DNA of 40,272 bases from a virus. Below the pieces are notes generated by a model. It had not been told where the DNA came from, did not search any database, and saw only the letters and a program-made list of their open reading frames with translations. The translations under genes were made by a program, and so were the position numbers. Positions 1-9,085 of this stretch are shown here, in pieces. Position 1 is the stretch's first letter, and every line of letters starts with the position of its first letter. The stretch covers positions 1 to 40,272 of the IMG/VR virus record IMGVR_UViG_3300033143_004486, one strand, 5' to 3'.

Positions 1-114
1 AGAAATTTCAAGGCCAATAGAAGAAACAGCGGTCGAAGGCGTACCTGCGCAGTTGGCATATGGTGCTGTTCAAGCAGCTCCGATACTTGCGGGAGCGGCC
101 AGCCCGTTTATGGC
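1..114. repeat. Terminal direct repeat, left copy (circular contig overlap)
   Basis: Bases 1-114 are identical to 40159-40272. The reading frame of the flanking gene continues across the join without interruption, so this is the overlap of a circular or circularly permuted assembly rather than two biological repeats. A true short terminal repeat cannot be excluded from sequence alone. Confidence 0.95.
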
Positions 115-1753
115 TGGTGCTAAAGGATTGTTAGGGGCGGCATCAAAAATACCTATTGCCGGCAAACTGGCCTCATTACCTGTATTGAGGTCGGCATTAG
201 GATTTGGGGCGTATGAAGGCACAAAAGCATTAGCAACAGGGCAACCCGATCCCTTAGAAAAGGCAAAAGAGGGGGTAATAAGCGGTGCCACTTTTCACGC
301 TGGAGGCCGCCTTGGAGCTTCTGTTGGTGCAAAGGCTCTTGGTCCCCTGACTAAACATGGAGCGCGCATAGGTTCATCTATAGGTGCTGGCGGTGTATCT
401 GCGGCAATGGCTCCAGAAGGCGAAAAAGTATCCAGCGCTCTTATTGGCTCCGCATTTGGCGCAAGACATCCAAGCGAACCGTTTAAGCACAAAACCCCTA
501 AAGCCCTCATGAATGAAGCAACTTCGATTTATCGAAATGTTTTAAGGCCAACGCAAGGAGAAGTCAAAAAAGTTGAAATTGTTAAAGGAAAAAACATAAA
601 TGATTATTATCAGCTTGCAGCAAAAGAGAGATTGCCAATAAAACAAACATCTGACAAGAAATTAGATACTGCTTCCGCCCGTGAAATTATTAAAGAAAAA
701 ACAAAGGAAAGCAACGCAAGGTTGAGCGATGTTTTAAAATATGACAAAGACGCAAGGTTTGATTTGGTGGAAATAGGAAGATCTGCGGTTAAAGATGCTC
801 GGTCAAAAGTAAAAAATGCGAAAGAATTGCAATCGGCTGAAAAGGAAATAGCTGATTATATCGGCGCAGAAATGGAAAGGCATGGAAGTCGATTCATAAA
901 TGCTGAAACGCTTAACAATGTTAAACAAGGAATGTGGTCTATAGGGTATGATCAACTGCGTCCCACCGCGAGAAAGAATGCCAGGCGTATAGGGTTCCAG
1001 ATTAAAGATAAGATTGAAAAAACTTATATTGATAAAAATATCCGTGAAATTAACCGTACGACAGGGGATTATTTAACGTTAGACAGATTGCTCGAAAACG
1101 CGCACGGACGTGTTGTTAAGGGCGGTCGGCTGGGCGGATATTTCGGGCGAACTACGGGTGCGCTTATTGGTGGATTTGCAGGCCAGGCCATACCCGTTCC
1201 TGGCGTTGGTCCGGCTATTGGAGCTATGGCGGGGCAGCAGATAGGGGCAAAAGCCGTTGACATATTTTCTTCTCCCAAGTATATGACCAGGAAGGCTGGG
1301 AAAAAAATAAGCAAAGCTGAATCCATGTCAAAGAGAAAATATCCATTAGACAGATTCATGCAAAATCTTATTTCGAGATTATCCCCAAAATTGAGTCAAG
1401 AGGTTATAACGCCAGAAGTTTTACCGCCAGAGCCACAAAAACGCCTCACTGACTTAAGGACAGGACAAAAGGCCTTACCCGCCCCCCGCGACGTCCCCTA
1501 TTCTCCAAGCATGCATAAAGTTGTAGGGGGAGGCATACGTGTGCCACCAACGCACGGTAAAGGCGTTATTGCAGGTCAACCGCCGCCTACGCCGTACACA
1601 GGCACAACTCTCCCCGTTCCCGTAAGAACTCCACGCCCGAAGATTACACCCGCAGAAATACGAGAGATAATGAAACAGAAAACAAAAGGAAGAATACTGA
1701 GGTCTACGGGGCAAGAAAAAGTTTTTCCGAAATCAATAAAGGAAATACGATGA
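2..1753 (+). CDS. Large virion injection (ejection) protein, C-terminal part; gene starts at 39920
   Basis: The frame is open from the left edge and continues the gene that starts at 39920. The joined protein is about 663 residues. The TTG at 53 is only an internal codon. Ala/Gly-rich stretches occur near the start. A clear glycine zipper is encoded at about 1129-1275 (GGYFGRTTGALIGGFAGQ and following GxxxG-type spacing), which could insert in a membrane. Between them lies a charged, helical middle section, and the C-terminus is Pro/Arg-rich. Its position between other injection-type genes and the fibres, its size and its composition fit a podoviral internal protein that is ejected with the DNA and helps cross the envelope. 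I recognise no named family. The stop overlaps the ATG of the next gene (ATGA). Confidence 0.6.
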   Translation, partial: EISRPIEETAVEGVPAQLAYGAVQAAPILAGAASPFMAGAKGLLGAASKIPIAGKLASLPVLRSALGFGAYEGTKALATGQPDPLEKAKEGVISGATFHAGGRLGASVGAKALGPLTKHGARIGSSIGAGGVSAAMAPEGEKVSSALIGSAFGARHPSEPFKHKTPKALMNEATSIYRNVLRPTQGEVKKVEIVKGKNINDYYQLAAKERLPIKQTSDKKLDTASAREIIKEKTKESNARLSDVLKYDKDARFDLVEIGRSAVKDARSKVKNAKELQSAEKEIADYIGAEMERHGSRFINAETLNNVKQGMWSIGYDQLRPTARKNARRIGFQIKDKIEKTYIDKNIREINRTTGDYLTLDRLLENAHGRVVKGGRLGGYFGRTTGALIGGFAGQAIPVPGVGPAIGAMAGQQIGAKAVDIFSSPKYMTRKAGKKISKAESMSKRKYPLDRFMQNLISRLSPKLSQEVITPEVLPPEPQKRLTDLRTGQKALPAPRDVPYSPSMHKVVGGGIRVPPTHGKGVIAGQPPPTPYTGTTLPVPVRTPRPKITPAEIREIMKQKTKGRILRSTGQEKVFPKSIKEIR

Positions 1754-3819
1754 AAAAACTCTTACCTTTCTTACTATTATTTTTAATTCTATCAATCCCA
1801 GGATTTGCTCAAAATACAGTTGCCCCGCCTTTCTGTTATGAGGAAGTTGACGGCGATCCCGCAACGTGTTTTTCTACGCCTTTAAAATTCCCGAATGGGA
1901 CATTGACAGAGAATGCCGACGGTTCAATGACGTATACAGCTGGCAGCGGTTCAGGCACGGTCGACACCACCGCTCTCTGGCTTGAGTCAAACAATATCAT
2001 AGATACTGCTTACGGCGAAGACGACATTGCTATTGCCACGGAGGTGTTTTATGTAGACGTTAGCGCGGCGAATGTTGGGGTTGGCACAAGTACGCCAGCG
2101 TTCAAATTTCAAACAATCGGTGACTTGGCTGTAGGGACAAATATTCTGTTTGTTGATTACAGCGCATACAATGTTGGTATCGGAACAAACGAGCCTCTGG
2201 CTCGATTGGATGTAAGAGACGGAGATGTTGCGATATCTACCAACGTGCTGTTTGTGAACGCTTCAACGGGCTACGTTGGGATTGGGACAAGTAACCCGCA
2301 GAAATCGCTTGATGTAACAGGACAGACGAACCTTGAGGGCGTAGTTACGCTTGGCGTAGCGGCATCTGATTTTTCAATCCCAGTGTCAAGGGTTGGGGCT
2401 GGTTTAGGCTACCTTTGGGCTTATAATAACGCTGGAGCGATGATCTGGACTGACCCGACATCATTGGCGGGGGTAGGTCAATGGACAGATACAGGCTCAT
2501 TGATTCACCCCTCAGAGGTAGGCGACCATGTGTCGATAGGCACATCTACGCCCGATCCTTTGGTGTTTACTGATATTCGGGGTGGCGATTTAGCTGTTGC
2601 GACTAATTTATTGTATGTAGAAACCAACTGGAACAACGTGGGAATAGGCAGGGTAGGGGTAGGCACAAACACCCCGTCAGCGATGCTTGAGGTCAAAGGG
2701 TACGCGTATATTAATGGTAGGCTGGGAGTCGGCACAAGCGGTGCTTCCGAGTTTCTCCATGTTAACGGGGATTCAGCGTTTCAAGGCGGGGATTTATCGG
2801 TTGATACCACTTTATTGTTTGTTGACGTAAGCGCTGGTAACGTTGGCATTGGCACCTCAACCCCGTCTTACAAACTCGATGTAAATGGAGCGGGCAAGTT
2901 TGACGGGATCGGAGATTCATATTTTGATACTAACGTAGGGATTGGTACAAGTACACCAGCGTCGAGATTAGACGTACAGGGCGGGGATCTTGCTATAAAC
3001 ACGTTGATGTTATTTGTGGATCAGAGTGCAGAGAAAGTCGGCATCGGCACAAGCACGCCAGTGCATAAGGTAGATATTATAGGTGATTTGGCAATATCCA
3101 CAGCTTTGTTTATTCCTTACAGTGCAACGCCAACAGTTGACGCAGTCGGCAGTTTGGCATTAGATACGAGTTTAACTGATCCCGAGAATATGGGGTTACC
3201 TGTTATTTATGACGGTACCCGACAACTTTATATTGTCGCAACAACAGATACGCCAGCAGATAATGAGATACCTACTTATGATGACGCAACAGGATTAATT
3301 ACTTTTGAGGAAGCAGCTGCTGCGCCAGCTGGCGGTAATGATTTCTATTGGACACTTCAACCGCAACAAGTGCATTTATCTGAGACTACTATTCCAGAGA
3401 TTGACGGGGGTGATGATGCGTGGAAACTATTGTTTGACGATACCACCATTGAGACAGGCATATGGGAAACGTCATTACGACCTTATGGTCTTGGCAATTT
3501 GACAGGCGAAATTGTATGGGAGGCAGAATCTTCGAACGATGCAGGTGAGACCGTTGATTGGCAGATAGCTGTAGATTGCTGGACACCGAATACAGATAGC
3601 CTGAGTATAGATACAAGATCTTGGGGGGCAACGGACACTTTGACAGATTCGGTTATAAGCTCTGATCAACGTAGACCTTACACTATATCGGATGAGGTAC
3701 TTGAAGGCGACGGTTGTATCGAGGGTGATATTATTTATGTGAAAATCTGGACAGATACGGGAAGTGATACAGTTGTTGGAGACAGAGGGTTACTTAAAGC
3801 AATAATCTACGAACCGTAG
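1750..3819 (+). CDS. Exported fibre-like protein with VGIGTSTP repeats (cassette 1)
   Basis: 689 residues. Residues 1-20 form a textbook Sec signal peptide (MKKLLPFLLL..., cleavage after GFA). The body is built of about nine units of roughly 40 residues carrying variants of LFVD-S-A-NVGIGTSTP-KLDV-G, a beta-repeat common in phage fibres and large adhesins. The C-terminal ~160 residues (DFYWTLQP... to the end) form a separate domain sharing the DCWTPNTDSLSI motif with the second fibre at 5164. Gene position is that of a podoviral tail fibre, but the signal peptide is odd for a protein expected to assemble in the cytoplasm. It could be a secreted adhesin or decoy instead. The start overlaps the previous stop and has AAAGGA as ribosome site. 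Confidence 0.7.
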   Translation: MKKLLPFLLLFLILSIPGFAQNTVAPPFCYEEVDGDPATCFSTPLKFPNGTLTENADGSMTYTAGSGSGTVDTTALWLESNNIIDTAYGEDDIAIATEVFYVDVSAANVGVGTSTPAFKFQTIGDLAVGTNILFVDYSAYNVGIGTNEPLARLDVRDGDVAISTNVLFVNASTGYVGIGTSNPQKSLDVTGQTNLEGVVTLGVAASDFSIPVSRVGAGLGYLWAYNNAGAMIWTDPTSLAGVGQWTDTGSLIHPSEVGDHVSIGTSTPDPLVFTDIRGGDLAVATNLLYVETNWNNVGIGRVGVGTNTPSAMLEVKGYAYINGRLGVGTSGASEFLHVNGDSAFQGGDLSVDTTLLFVDVSAGNVGIGTSTPSYKLDVNGAGKFDGIGDSYFDTNVGIGTSTPASRLDVQGGDLAINTLMLFVDQSAEKVGIGTSTPVHKVDIIGDLAISTALFIPYSATPTVDAVGSLALDTSLTDPENMGLPVIYDGTRQLYIVATTDTPADNEIPTYDDATGLITFEEAAAAPAGGNDFYWTLQPQQVHLSETTIPEIDGGDDAWKLLFDDTTIETGIWETSLRPYGLGNLTGEIVWEAESSNDAGETVDWQIAVDCWTPNTDSLSIDTRSWGATDTLTDSVISSDQRRPYTISDEVLEGDGCIEGDIIYVKIWTDTGSDTVVGDRGLLKAIIYEP

Positions 3820-3827
3820 GGGGATAT

Positions 3828-4226
3828 ATGAGAACGTTAATAATCTGGTTGATGTTATGCGGTGTGGCTTTGGCAGGAGATTACTGTTGTTTCGATAAAG
3901 ACGGCATAATCACCGAGAAACACTGGTCAGTTGACGGCGCAGACCTTCGGGCAAGGGATGACTGTTTGCAGCTGACTCATGAAGAAATGCAGGAAGTCAC
4001 CGAGTGGCATAAGATTGTTAAAGGCGCATTAGCGAAGATGACGCAGGAAGAAATTGACGCTATCGTAGCAGCAAGGGCGGCAGCGGCAAAGCAGACAGCG
4101 ATTGACGCAGTAGACGCTTACCAGATAGACAGCGAGTGGCTGGCGAAAGCTCTGGTTGACCAGAACCTTATATCCGAAGCTGATTTACTTACAGCGATAA
4201 AAACGTTGAAAGGGTTGACTCCGTGA
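3828..4226 (+). CDS. Small exported protein, paralogue of 7911-8321 (cassette 1)
   Basis: 132 residues with a signal peptide (residues 1-16, cleavage before GDYC). The mature start GDYCCFDKDGIITEKHWSV is closely matched by GDFVCYDEEGIITSKHYSV in the second cassette. It then has a helical middle (KMTQEEIDAIVAARAAAAK) and an amphipathic end. Three cysteines lie in the mature protein (two adjacent near its start, CC, and DDC further on). The family is unknown to me; it may be a chaperone, fibre partner or periplasmic factor. It has a strong ribosome site (TAGGGGGATATATG) and overlaps the next gene by GTGA, so it is co-translated with the LamG gene. Confidence 0.75.
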   Translation: MRTLIIWLMLCGVALAGDYCCFDKDGIITEKHWSVDGADLRARDDCLQLTHEEMQEVTEWHKIVKGALAKMTQEEIDAIVAARAAAAKQTAIDAVDAYQIDSEWLAKALVDQNLISEADLLTAIKTLKGLTP

Positions 4227-4957
4227 AGATATTAACTGGATTGTTAATTATGATGTTGGTGTGTTGCTCGGCGTGGGCGGGGGTGGAGTTTGATGGGACT
4301 GATGATTATGTTGATTGCGGGAGTGATGCGAGTTTAGAAGTAGCAGATAACTTTACAATTTCGTTTTGGATGAAGGCAGATACAACAGGTGGTTGGAGAG
4401 GTATGGTTCAAAAGGGGAGAGATGATGTAAACGATTATTTTGGGGTTTGGTTAAGTGGTACTACATTATATTTTGGGACTAATAAGACTGACGAATCGGC
4501 AAATCTGTTAAGTGGCGGCAGTATATCAACAAATATATGGTATTACATTACAGCGGTTTATGATGGAATTAACAAACGAGTTTATACCAATGGTATATTA
4601 GCTGGTGGACCGACAGCGGCAGGAGTGGGGAATAGTTCAAAAAATTTAAGTATTGGTCGTGCGCTTGGAGTATCTGAATATCATGACGGCCAAATCACCG
4701 AAGTCGCCATCTGGAACACCGTTTTATCCGCTCAACAAATAAAAAATCTTGCCAATTCCAGAGTCAAGGGGTTACCTTTACAGTTTGAACGGGACAATTT
4801 AATGGGCTACTGGCCGTTAGATGATGAGAAGTCAGGGACAAGCGGGGACGGTGACACCTTCCGAGATTTAAGCGGCAACGCTAACCACGGGACAGGTGTT
4901 GACGGTGCAAACAATACAGGGTTGACGTGCAGGGGGGAGAGGTTGACTTATCCATGA
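4223..4957 (+). CDS. Exported LamG/concanavalin A-like lectin-fold protein (cassette 1)
   Basis: 244 residues with a GTG start overlapping the previous stop. A signal peptide (residues 1-19, ...CCSAWA) is followed by a single LamG-like jelly roll (Laminin_G_3-type): VEFDGTDDYVDCG, FTISFWMKAD, WYYITAVYDG, RVYTNG, LSIGRALG, ITEVAIWNTVLS. The end contains MGYWPLDDEKSG. Such domains usually bind carbohydrate or protein on surfaces. The adjacent fibre suggests an adhesin role, on the virion or on the host surface. Its paralogue is 8314-9084. Confidence 0.85.
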   Translation: MKILTGLLIMMLVCCSAWAGVEFDGTDDYVDCGSDASLEVADNFTISFWMKADTTGGWRGMVQKGRDDVNDYFGVWLSGTTLYFGTNKTDESANLLSGGSISTNIWYYITAVYDGINKRVYTNGILAGGPTAAGVGNSSKNLSIGRALGVSEYHDGQITEVAIWNTVLSAQQIKNLANSRVKGLPLQFERDNLMGYWPLDDEKSGTSGDGDTFRDLSGNANHGTGVDGANNTGLTCRGERLTYP

Positions 4958-5154
4958 GAATACTATTTTTCGTACTTGCATCTTTGTTTCTTTGCATAAG
5001 CGTAGCTTATTCCAGCACGCTTATCCGTAACGCCAAGCTGCAAGAAGCGTCTATATATAAGGGCGGTGCGGCACCAGAAGCGGATTCGTATTTGTTGCTG
5101 GAAACTGGTGATTATTTCCTTCTTGAAACAGGTGATAAAATAATTTTAGAATAG
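4954..5154 (+). CDS. Small exported protein with LLETGD repeats
   Basis: 66 residues. I prefer the ATG at 4954 (ATGA overlap with the LamG stop) to an upstream start, since it puts a signal peptide (MRILFFVLASLFLCISVAYS) at the N-terminus. The C-terminus has the repeated turn YLLLETGDYFLLETGDKIIL, a short beta-repeat. No counterpart follows the second cassette. Function unknown; perhaps a capping or linker peptide for the exported fibres. Confidence 0.65.
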   Translation: MRILFFVLASLFLCISVAYSSTLIRNAKLQEASIYKGGAAPEADSYLLLETGDYFLLETGDKIILE

Positions 5155-5163
5155 GGAGAGAAC

Positions 5164-7920
5164 ATGCGAAATATTGTATTATTTTTACTGATTTTGATTA
5201 TCCCGTCAATGTCATATGCGGCTGATTCAAAAATATCTGCGTTAGATGCTATAACTGCCCCTACGACAAGCGATTATCTTCCTATTGTTAATGACGATGA
5301 TACCTCGAATAAAAAAATTACCACAGGAAACCTTCTGGGCGTTGCCAATGATTTAGATAGTAGCGGTGACGTTGCGAACGATTCTCATGACCATACATCG
5401 ACAACAGTATCCGGATTAGATATTTCCGCAGATACCAACTTAACAGCTGGTGACCACATAACTCTGACAAATGACGACCTTGATGTTGATGATGATTTCC
5501 TTCTTAATACCGGGGATACGGGAACAGGGGCTTATATTTTCCAGGATGGAGATTTCTCGATTGATACGACGTTATTGTTTGTAGATGTTTCAACAGCGCG
5601 GGTAGGAATTGGCACATCAACACCAAGTACTAATTTAGAAATTTACAGTACAAGTGACCCTACCCTTACTTTCGGAAATGATGGTGATGACGGGGTTATT
5701 CATTGGGAAACCAGTGGTGATTATTTTTCATTGGAAGGCGCTGATTTGGGATGGATAGTTATCGACCCTTCTGATACAGATAACTGGGTCGGTACTTTTT
5801 ATGACAATACAAATAACCGAGGGATAGTACAAGCATGGGATTCAAACAGGTCCGGTGCAGAGGATTTAATGTTAGGAAATCATACAGTCAATCAATTATT
5901 TCTTGATTCTGGAGGGAATGTCGGCATTGGCACGACTGCCCCAACCGCAACACTTGACGTAGTGGGTAACGTCGAAATTAATGGCAGCACGGTTATTGCA
6001 GGTGATTTATCTATCGGCACAGGGTACGACTTCGTCATAGGCGCGAATGATGTCACAGATGCAAACGATTACATCGACGGGGATTATGTTTCTTTGGATA
6101 GCCTTACAGTATCAACTTACACAACGTTTCAAGAATTTATTAATACGACGCATTCGGCTGGCTGGATAAGTGGGGGAGAGTTTTCAGACAATGGGGATGG
6201 CAGTTTATCCGTTGCCGTAGGAAACGGCTTGTTTAAGACAACTGATTCCGTGTGGGGTACAACAGTGTTCGGCAATTGGAGCGCGGACACGAATGTTAGT
6301 CTTACTGATAATGATACAAATACGATTTACGTTGATTACAACAGCGGGACTCCTTCAATAAATGCAACGGTTACACCAGGAGCAACTATAGATCACACGA
6401 CGCAACATACCCTGGGTGTAGTATATCGTGACGGAACTACACTGCACATGCTTCGTGGCGGTGCTATTATTAATAATATCCCTCGTAGAGTACACCGTCA
6501 TTTCAAAGAAGATGAAGGTAACCACAGAACATCGGGCATGGTTACGGCGGAAGCTGGAACGCGGGAAATTACTATCACTGAAGGGGTGGCATACGCTGGA
6601 CTCAATCGTTTTACAACTGATGCGTTTGATAGTCAAACAACGGATTTTACTTATTACTATAATGACGGGGCATGGCAGACATCCGCTACAGGGACAATAG
6701 ATAACACGCAGTATAACGATTATGGGACAGGGCTGGCAACTTTAACCGCTCAAAGGTACGGCGTGCATTGGGTATTCATGCACTTTGATAGTGATGTCTA
6801 TGTTGTGTACGGTGTTGGGAATTATACTATTTCTCAGGCGGAAGATGTGAATCTTCCTGCTAATTTACCAGATATAATTAATGATTTCTCAATACCGATT
6901 GCTAAAATCATTATTCAAAAGAGTGGAGCATCTTTTACGGCGATTGAAACACCATTCGAGGAGTCTTTTTCTAAATCTATCGTTGACGATCATAACGATT
7001 TGGGTAATCTCGATGGCGGGGAAGCTACTTTTTACGGGCACAACACCATCGCGGTTAATGCCTGGATGACAGCGAATACTTTGGGGAGCGACGGTTCCCT
7101 TGCCATTGGTACCGAGGTTTTGTTTGCTGATGCTACGAACGAAAGGGTCGGCATCGGCACAAGCACGCCAGCACATAAGGTAGATATTATAGGTGATTTG
7201 GCAATATCCACAGCTTTGTTTATTCCTTACAGCGCAACGCCTACAGTAGATGCGGAAGGTTCTTTGGCTCTTGATATGAGTTTGACTGATCCCGAGAATA
7301 TGGGATTACCTGTTATTTATGACGGTACACAGCAGCTCTATATTATAGCAACTACTGATACACCTGGGGACAATGAGATACCAAAATATGATGATGCTAC
7401 GGGATTAATTACGTTTGAGGCTGATGCTGGTGCGGGTGGTTCTGCTGGTTTCTCTTGGAGTCCAAAGATTTTATCTGCTAAATTGTCTTCAGATGATCCG
7501 CCTGCTATTGATGCTGGTACCAGGGCATGGAAAGTGCTTTATGATGGCTCCTCCATTGAGACTGCTACTTGGCAGACAGTATTAAGACCGTATGACGGCG
7601 GTACGCTTCAAGGTGAGATTATTTATTCCATGGCTTCTGCAAGTGATGTAGGGGCGACGGTTGAATGGGACATAGGTATAGACTGCTGGACACCAAATAC
7701 AGATAGTTTGAGCATAGAGACAGCTTCTTGGGGTACTCTTGATGAGTTAACGGATACTGTTTTATCTGGACAGCATAGACCGCATTCAATAGCAGATTCG
7801 AGTCTCAATGAGGATAGTTGCGCAGAAGGTGATTGGGTTAATCTACAAATATTTCCTGATGTAGATAATAATGCTACAGCTGGAGACCTTGAATTGTTGG
7901 GGGTGACAATATGGGAATAA
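5164..7920 (+). CDS. Exported large fibre-like protein (cassette 2)
   Basis: 918 residues with a signal peptide (residues 1-19, ...SMSYA) and ribosome site GGGAGAG. The mature N-terminus KISALDAITAPTTSDYLPI resembles N-terminal modules of phage tail fibres. Three VGIGTSTP-type units (about residues 140, 255, 660) bracket a long unique central region (about 300-640) that is a candidate receptor-binding or head domain. The C-terminal ~250 residues are homologous to the end of the 1750 fibre, with a 95-bp nearly identical DNA stretch (7147-7241). The gene overlaps the next small exported gene by 10 bp. Confidence 0.7.
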   Translation: MRNIVLFLLILIIPSMSYAADSKISALDAITAPTTSDYLPIVNDDDTSNKKITTGNLLGVANDLDSSGDVANDSHDHTSTTVSGLDISADTNLTAGDHITLTNDDLDVDDDFLLNTGDTGTGAYIFQDGDFSIDTTLLFVDVSTARVGIGTSTPSTNLEIYSTSDPTLTFGNDGDDGVIHWETSGDYFSLEGADLGWIVIDPSDTDNWVGTFYDNTNNRGIVQAWDSNRSGAEDLMLGNHTVNQLFLDSGGNVGIGTTAPTATLDVVGNVEINGSTVIAGDLSIGTGYDFVIGANDVTDANDYIDGDYVSLDSLTVSTYTTFQEFINTTHSAGWISGGEFSDNGDGSLSVAVGNGLFKTTDSVWGTTVFGNWSADTNVSLTDNDTNTIYVDYNSGTPSINATVTPGATIDHTTQHTLGVVYRDGTTLHMLRGGAIINNIPRRVHRHFKEDEGNHRTSGMVTAEAGTREITITEGVAYAGLNRFTTDAFDSQTTDFTYYYNDGAWQTSATGTIDNTQYNDYGTGLATLTAQRYGVHWVFMHFDSDVYVVYGVGNYTISQAEDVNLPANLPDIINDFSIPIAKIIIQKSGASFTAIETPFEESFSKSIVDDHNDLGNLDGGEATFYGHNTIAVNAWMTANTLGSDGSLAIGTEVLFADATNERVGIGTSTPAHKVDIIGDLAISTALFIPYSATPTVDAEGSLALDMSLTDPENMGLPVIYDGTQQLYIIATTDTPGDNEIPKYDDATGLITFEADAGAGGSAGFSWSPKILSAKLSSDDPPAIDAGTRAWKVLYDGSSIETATWQTVLRPYDGGTLQGEIIYSMASASDVGATVEWDIGIDCWTPNTDSLSIETASWGTLDELTDTVLSGQHRPHSIADSSLNEDSCAEGDWVNLQIFPDVDNNATAGDLELLGVTIWE

Positions 7921-8321
7921 AGAGAAAGGTTTTAGTTTTAATCGTTTTGCTGATGTCAGCAAAATGTTATGCGGGTGATTTTGTTTGTTATGATGAGGAA
8001 GGAATAATCACAAGCAAGCATTATAGCGTCAATGGTGATAAACAGCGTAAGCAGGGATGTTTGCGGGTTGAGAGGAAGATGTTTAAAGTCCTTACACGTT
8101 GGTATAAGATAATTAATAATAAAGTTATAAAAATGACACAAGAAGAAAAGGACGCTATCCTTGCAGCAGAAGCGGCGGCAGTTAAACAAGCCGCGATAAT
8201 TGCGGTTAACAACCTCGAAATAACAGTCATTGATTTAGGCAAGGCATTGGTGCAATTAGATGTTGTGGGTGGTGCCGACTTAAAAGCAAAAATCAAAGAA
8301 ATTAAGGGGCTTGATGAATAA
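7911..8321 (+). CDS. Small exported protein, paralogue of 3828-4226 (cassette 2)
   Basis: 136 residues with a signal peptide (residues 1-21, ...AKCYA). The mature protein matches the cassette-1 protein along its length: DGIITEKH/EGIITSKH, a conserved second cysteine, KMTQEE-DAI and an alanine-rich helix. It is more basic than its paralogue. It sits in the same place between fibre and LamG genes, so fibre, small protein and lectin probably work together. Confidence 0.75.
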   Translation: MGIKRKVLVLIVLLMSAKCYAGDFVCYDEEGIITSKHYSVNGDKQRKQGCLRVERKMFKVLTRWYKIINNKVIKMTQEEKDAILAAEAAAVKQAAIIAVNNLEITVIDLGKALVQLDVVGGADLKAKIKEIKGLDE

Positions 8322-9084
8322 GATTTTTATGATATTGGTGGTCTTGATGTTATGCGTTTCGCCGTGTTGGGCGGGATTAAACTTTGATGGCGTGGACGAT
8401 TTCTCAAGCGCGGGTGATAAAGACATCCTGGCTGGCGCAACAGCATTCACTATCAGTGCTTGGGTAAAATTTAATTCTATAAGTTCAGATTATGACGGAA
8501 TTATTTCTGAATGGGCGTCAAATAAGTATCAATTTTTCTTCGGAAAATCTGACGGTGACGAGCTTTTCGCTGGTCATGGAAATGGTGGGTCTGGAAATAC
8601 TGGGTCTTTTTCAAACAACGTTGATTTTGTGGCAGGTACTTGGTATCACGTTTTAATTCGTTGCACGGGTGGAGGAGATAGTTCTAATTATGATTTTTTT
8701 GTCGATGGGTCACAAACAGCCGAGACAGGACAATACGGTAGTGCTTATACGATTGGTGATGGTTCGGGAAATTTAAAAATTGGAAATGATGATTTATCAA
8801 ATGATTTAAATGGAGTTGCCTCTGAAGTTGCTGTTTGGAATGTTAGTTTAGATACCAATGAGATTTCTTTGTTAGCTAATTCAGGGGTGAAGAGGATGCC
8901 TTTACAAGTGCAATATTCCAATTTGGTTGGTTACTGGGCGTTGGATGACGAGCCAGACGGATCAAGTGGTGACGGTGATACTTTTCTTGATTTAAGTTCA
9001 AACAGAAATGATAGTACTGGGGACAACGGCGGGAATAATACAGGATGTACAAGTGTCGCTGAATCAGTTTTGAGTTATCCATAA
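8314..9084 (+). CDS. Exported LamG/concanavalin A-like lectin-fold protein (cassette 2)
   Basis: 256 residues. ATG at 8314 is preferred to the TTG just upstream because AAGGGG precedes it; it overlaps the previous gene by 8 bp. It has a signal peptide (residues 1-20, ...SPCWA) and then a LamG jelly roll: LNFDGVDDFSSAG, FTISAWVKFN, WYHVLIRCTGG, DFFVDGSQT, LKIGNDD, VASEVAVWN. The end (VGYWALDDEPDGSSGDGDTF) is like its paralogue at 4223. Probably a carbohydrate- or surface-binding protein. Confidence 0.85.
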   Translation: MNKIFMILVVLMLCVSPCWAGLNFDGVDDFSSAGDKDILAGATAFTISAWVKFNSISSDYDGIISEWASNKYQFFFGKSDGDELFAGHGNGGSGNTGSFSNNVDFVAGTWYHVLIRCTGGGDSSNYDFFVDGSQTAETGQYGSAYTIGDGSGNLKIGNDDLSNDLNGVASEVAVWNVSLDTNEISLLANSGVKRMPLQVQYSNLVGYWALDDEPDGSSGDGDTFLDLSSNRNDSTGDNGGNNTGCTSVAESVLSYP

Positions 9085-9085
9085 C

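Noticed and set aside
53-1753. Independent gene starting at TTG 53
   Set aside because: The frame is open upstream to the left edge and, after closing the circle, back to the ATG at 39920; the TTG is an internal codon.
1750-9084. Diversity-generating retroelement acting on the fibres
   Set aside because: No reverse transcriptase motif or template repeat is seen in any frame; the repeats are protein repeats, not a variable/template pair.
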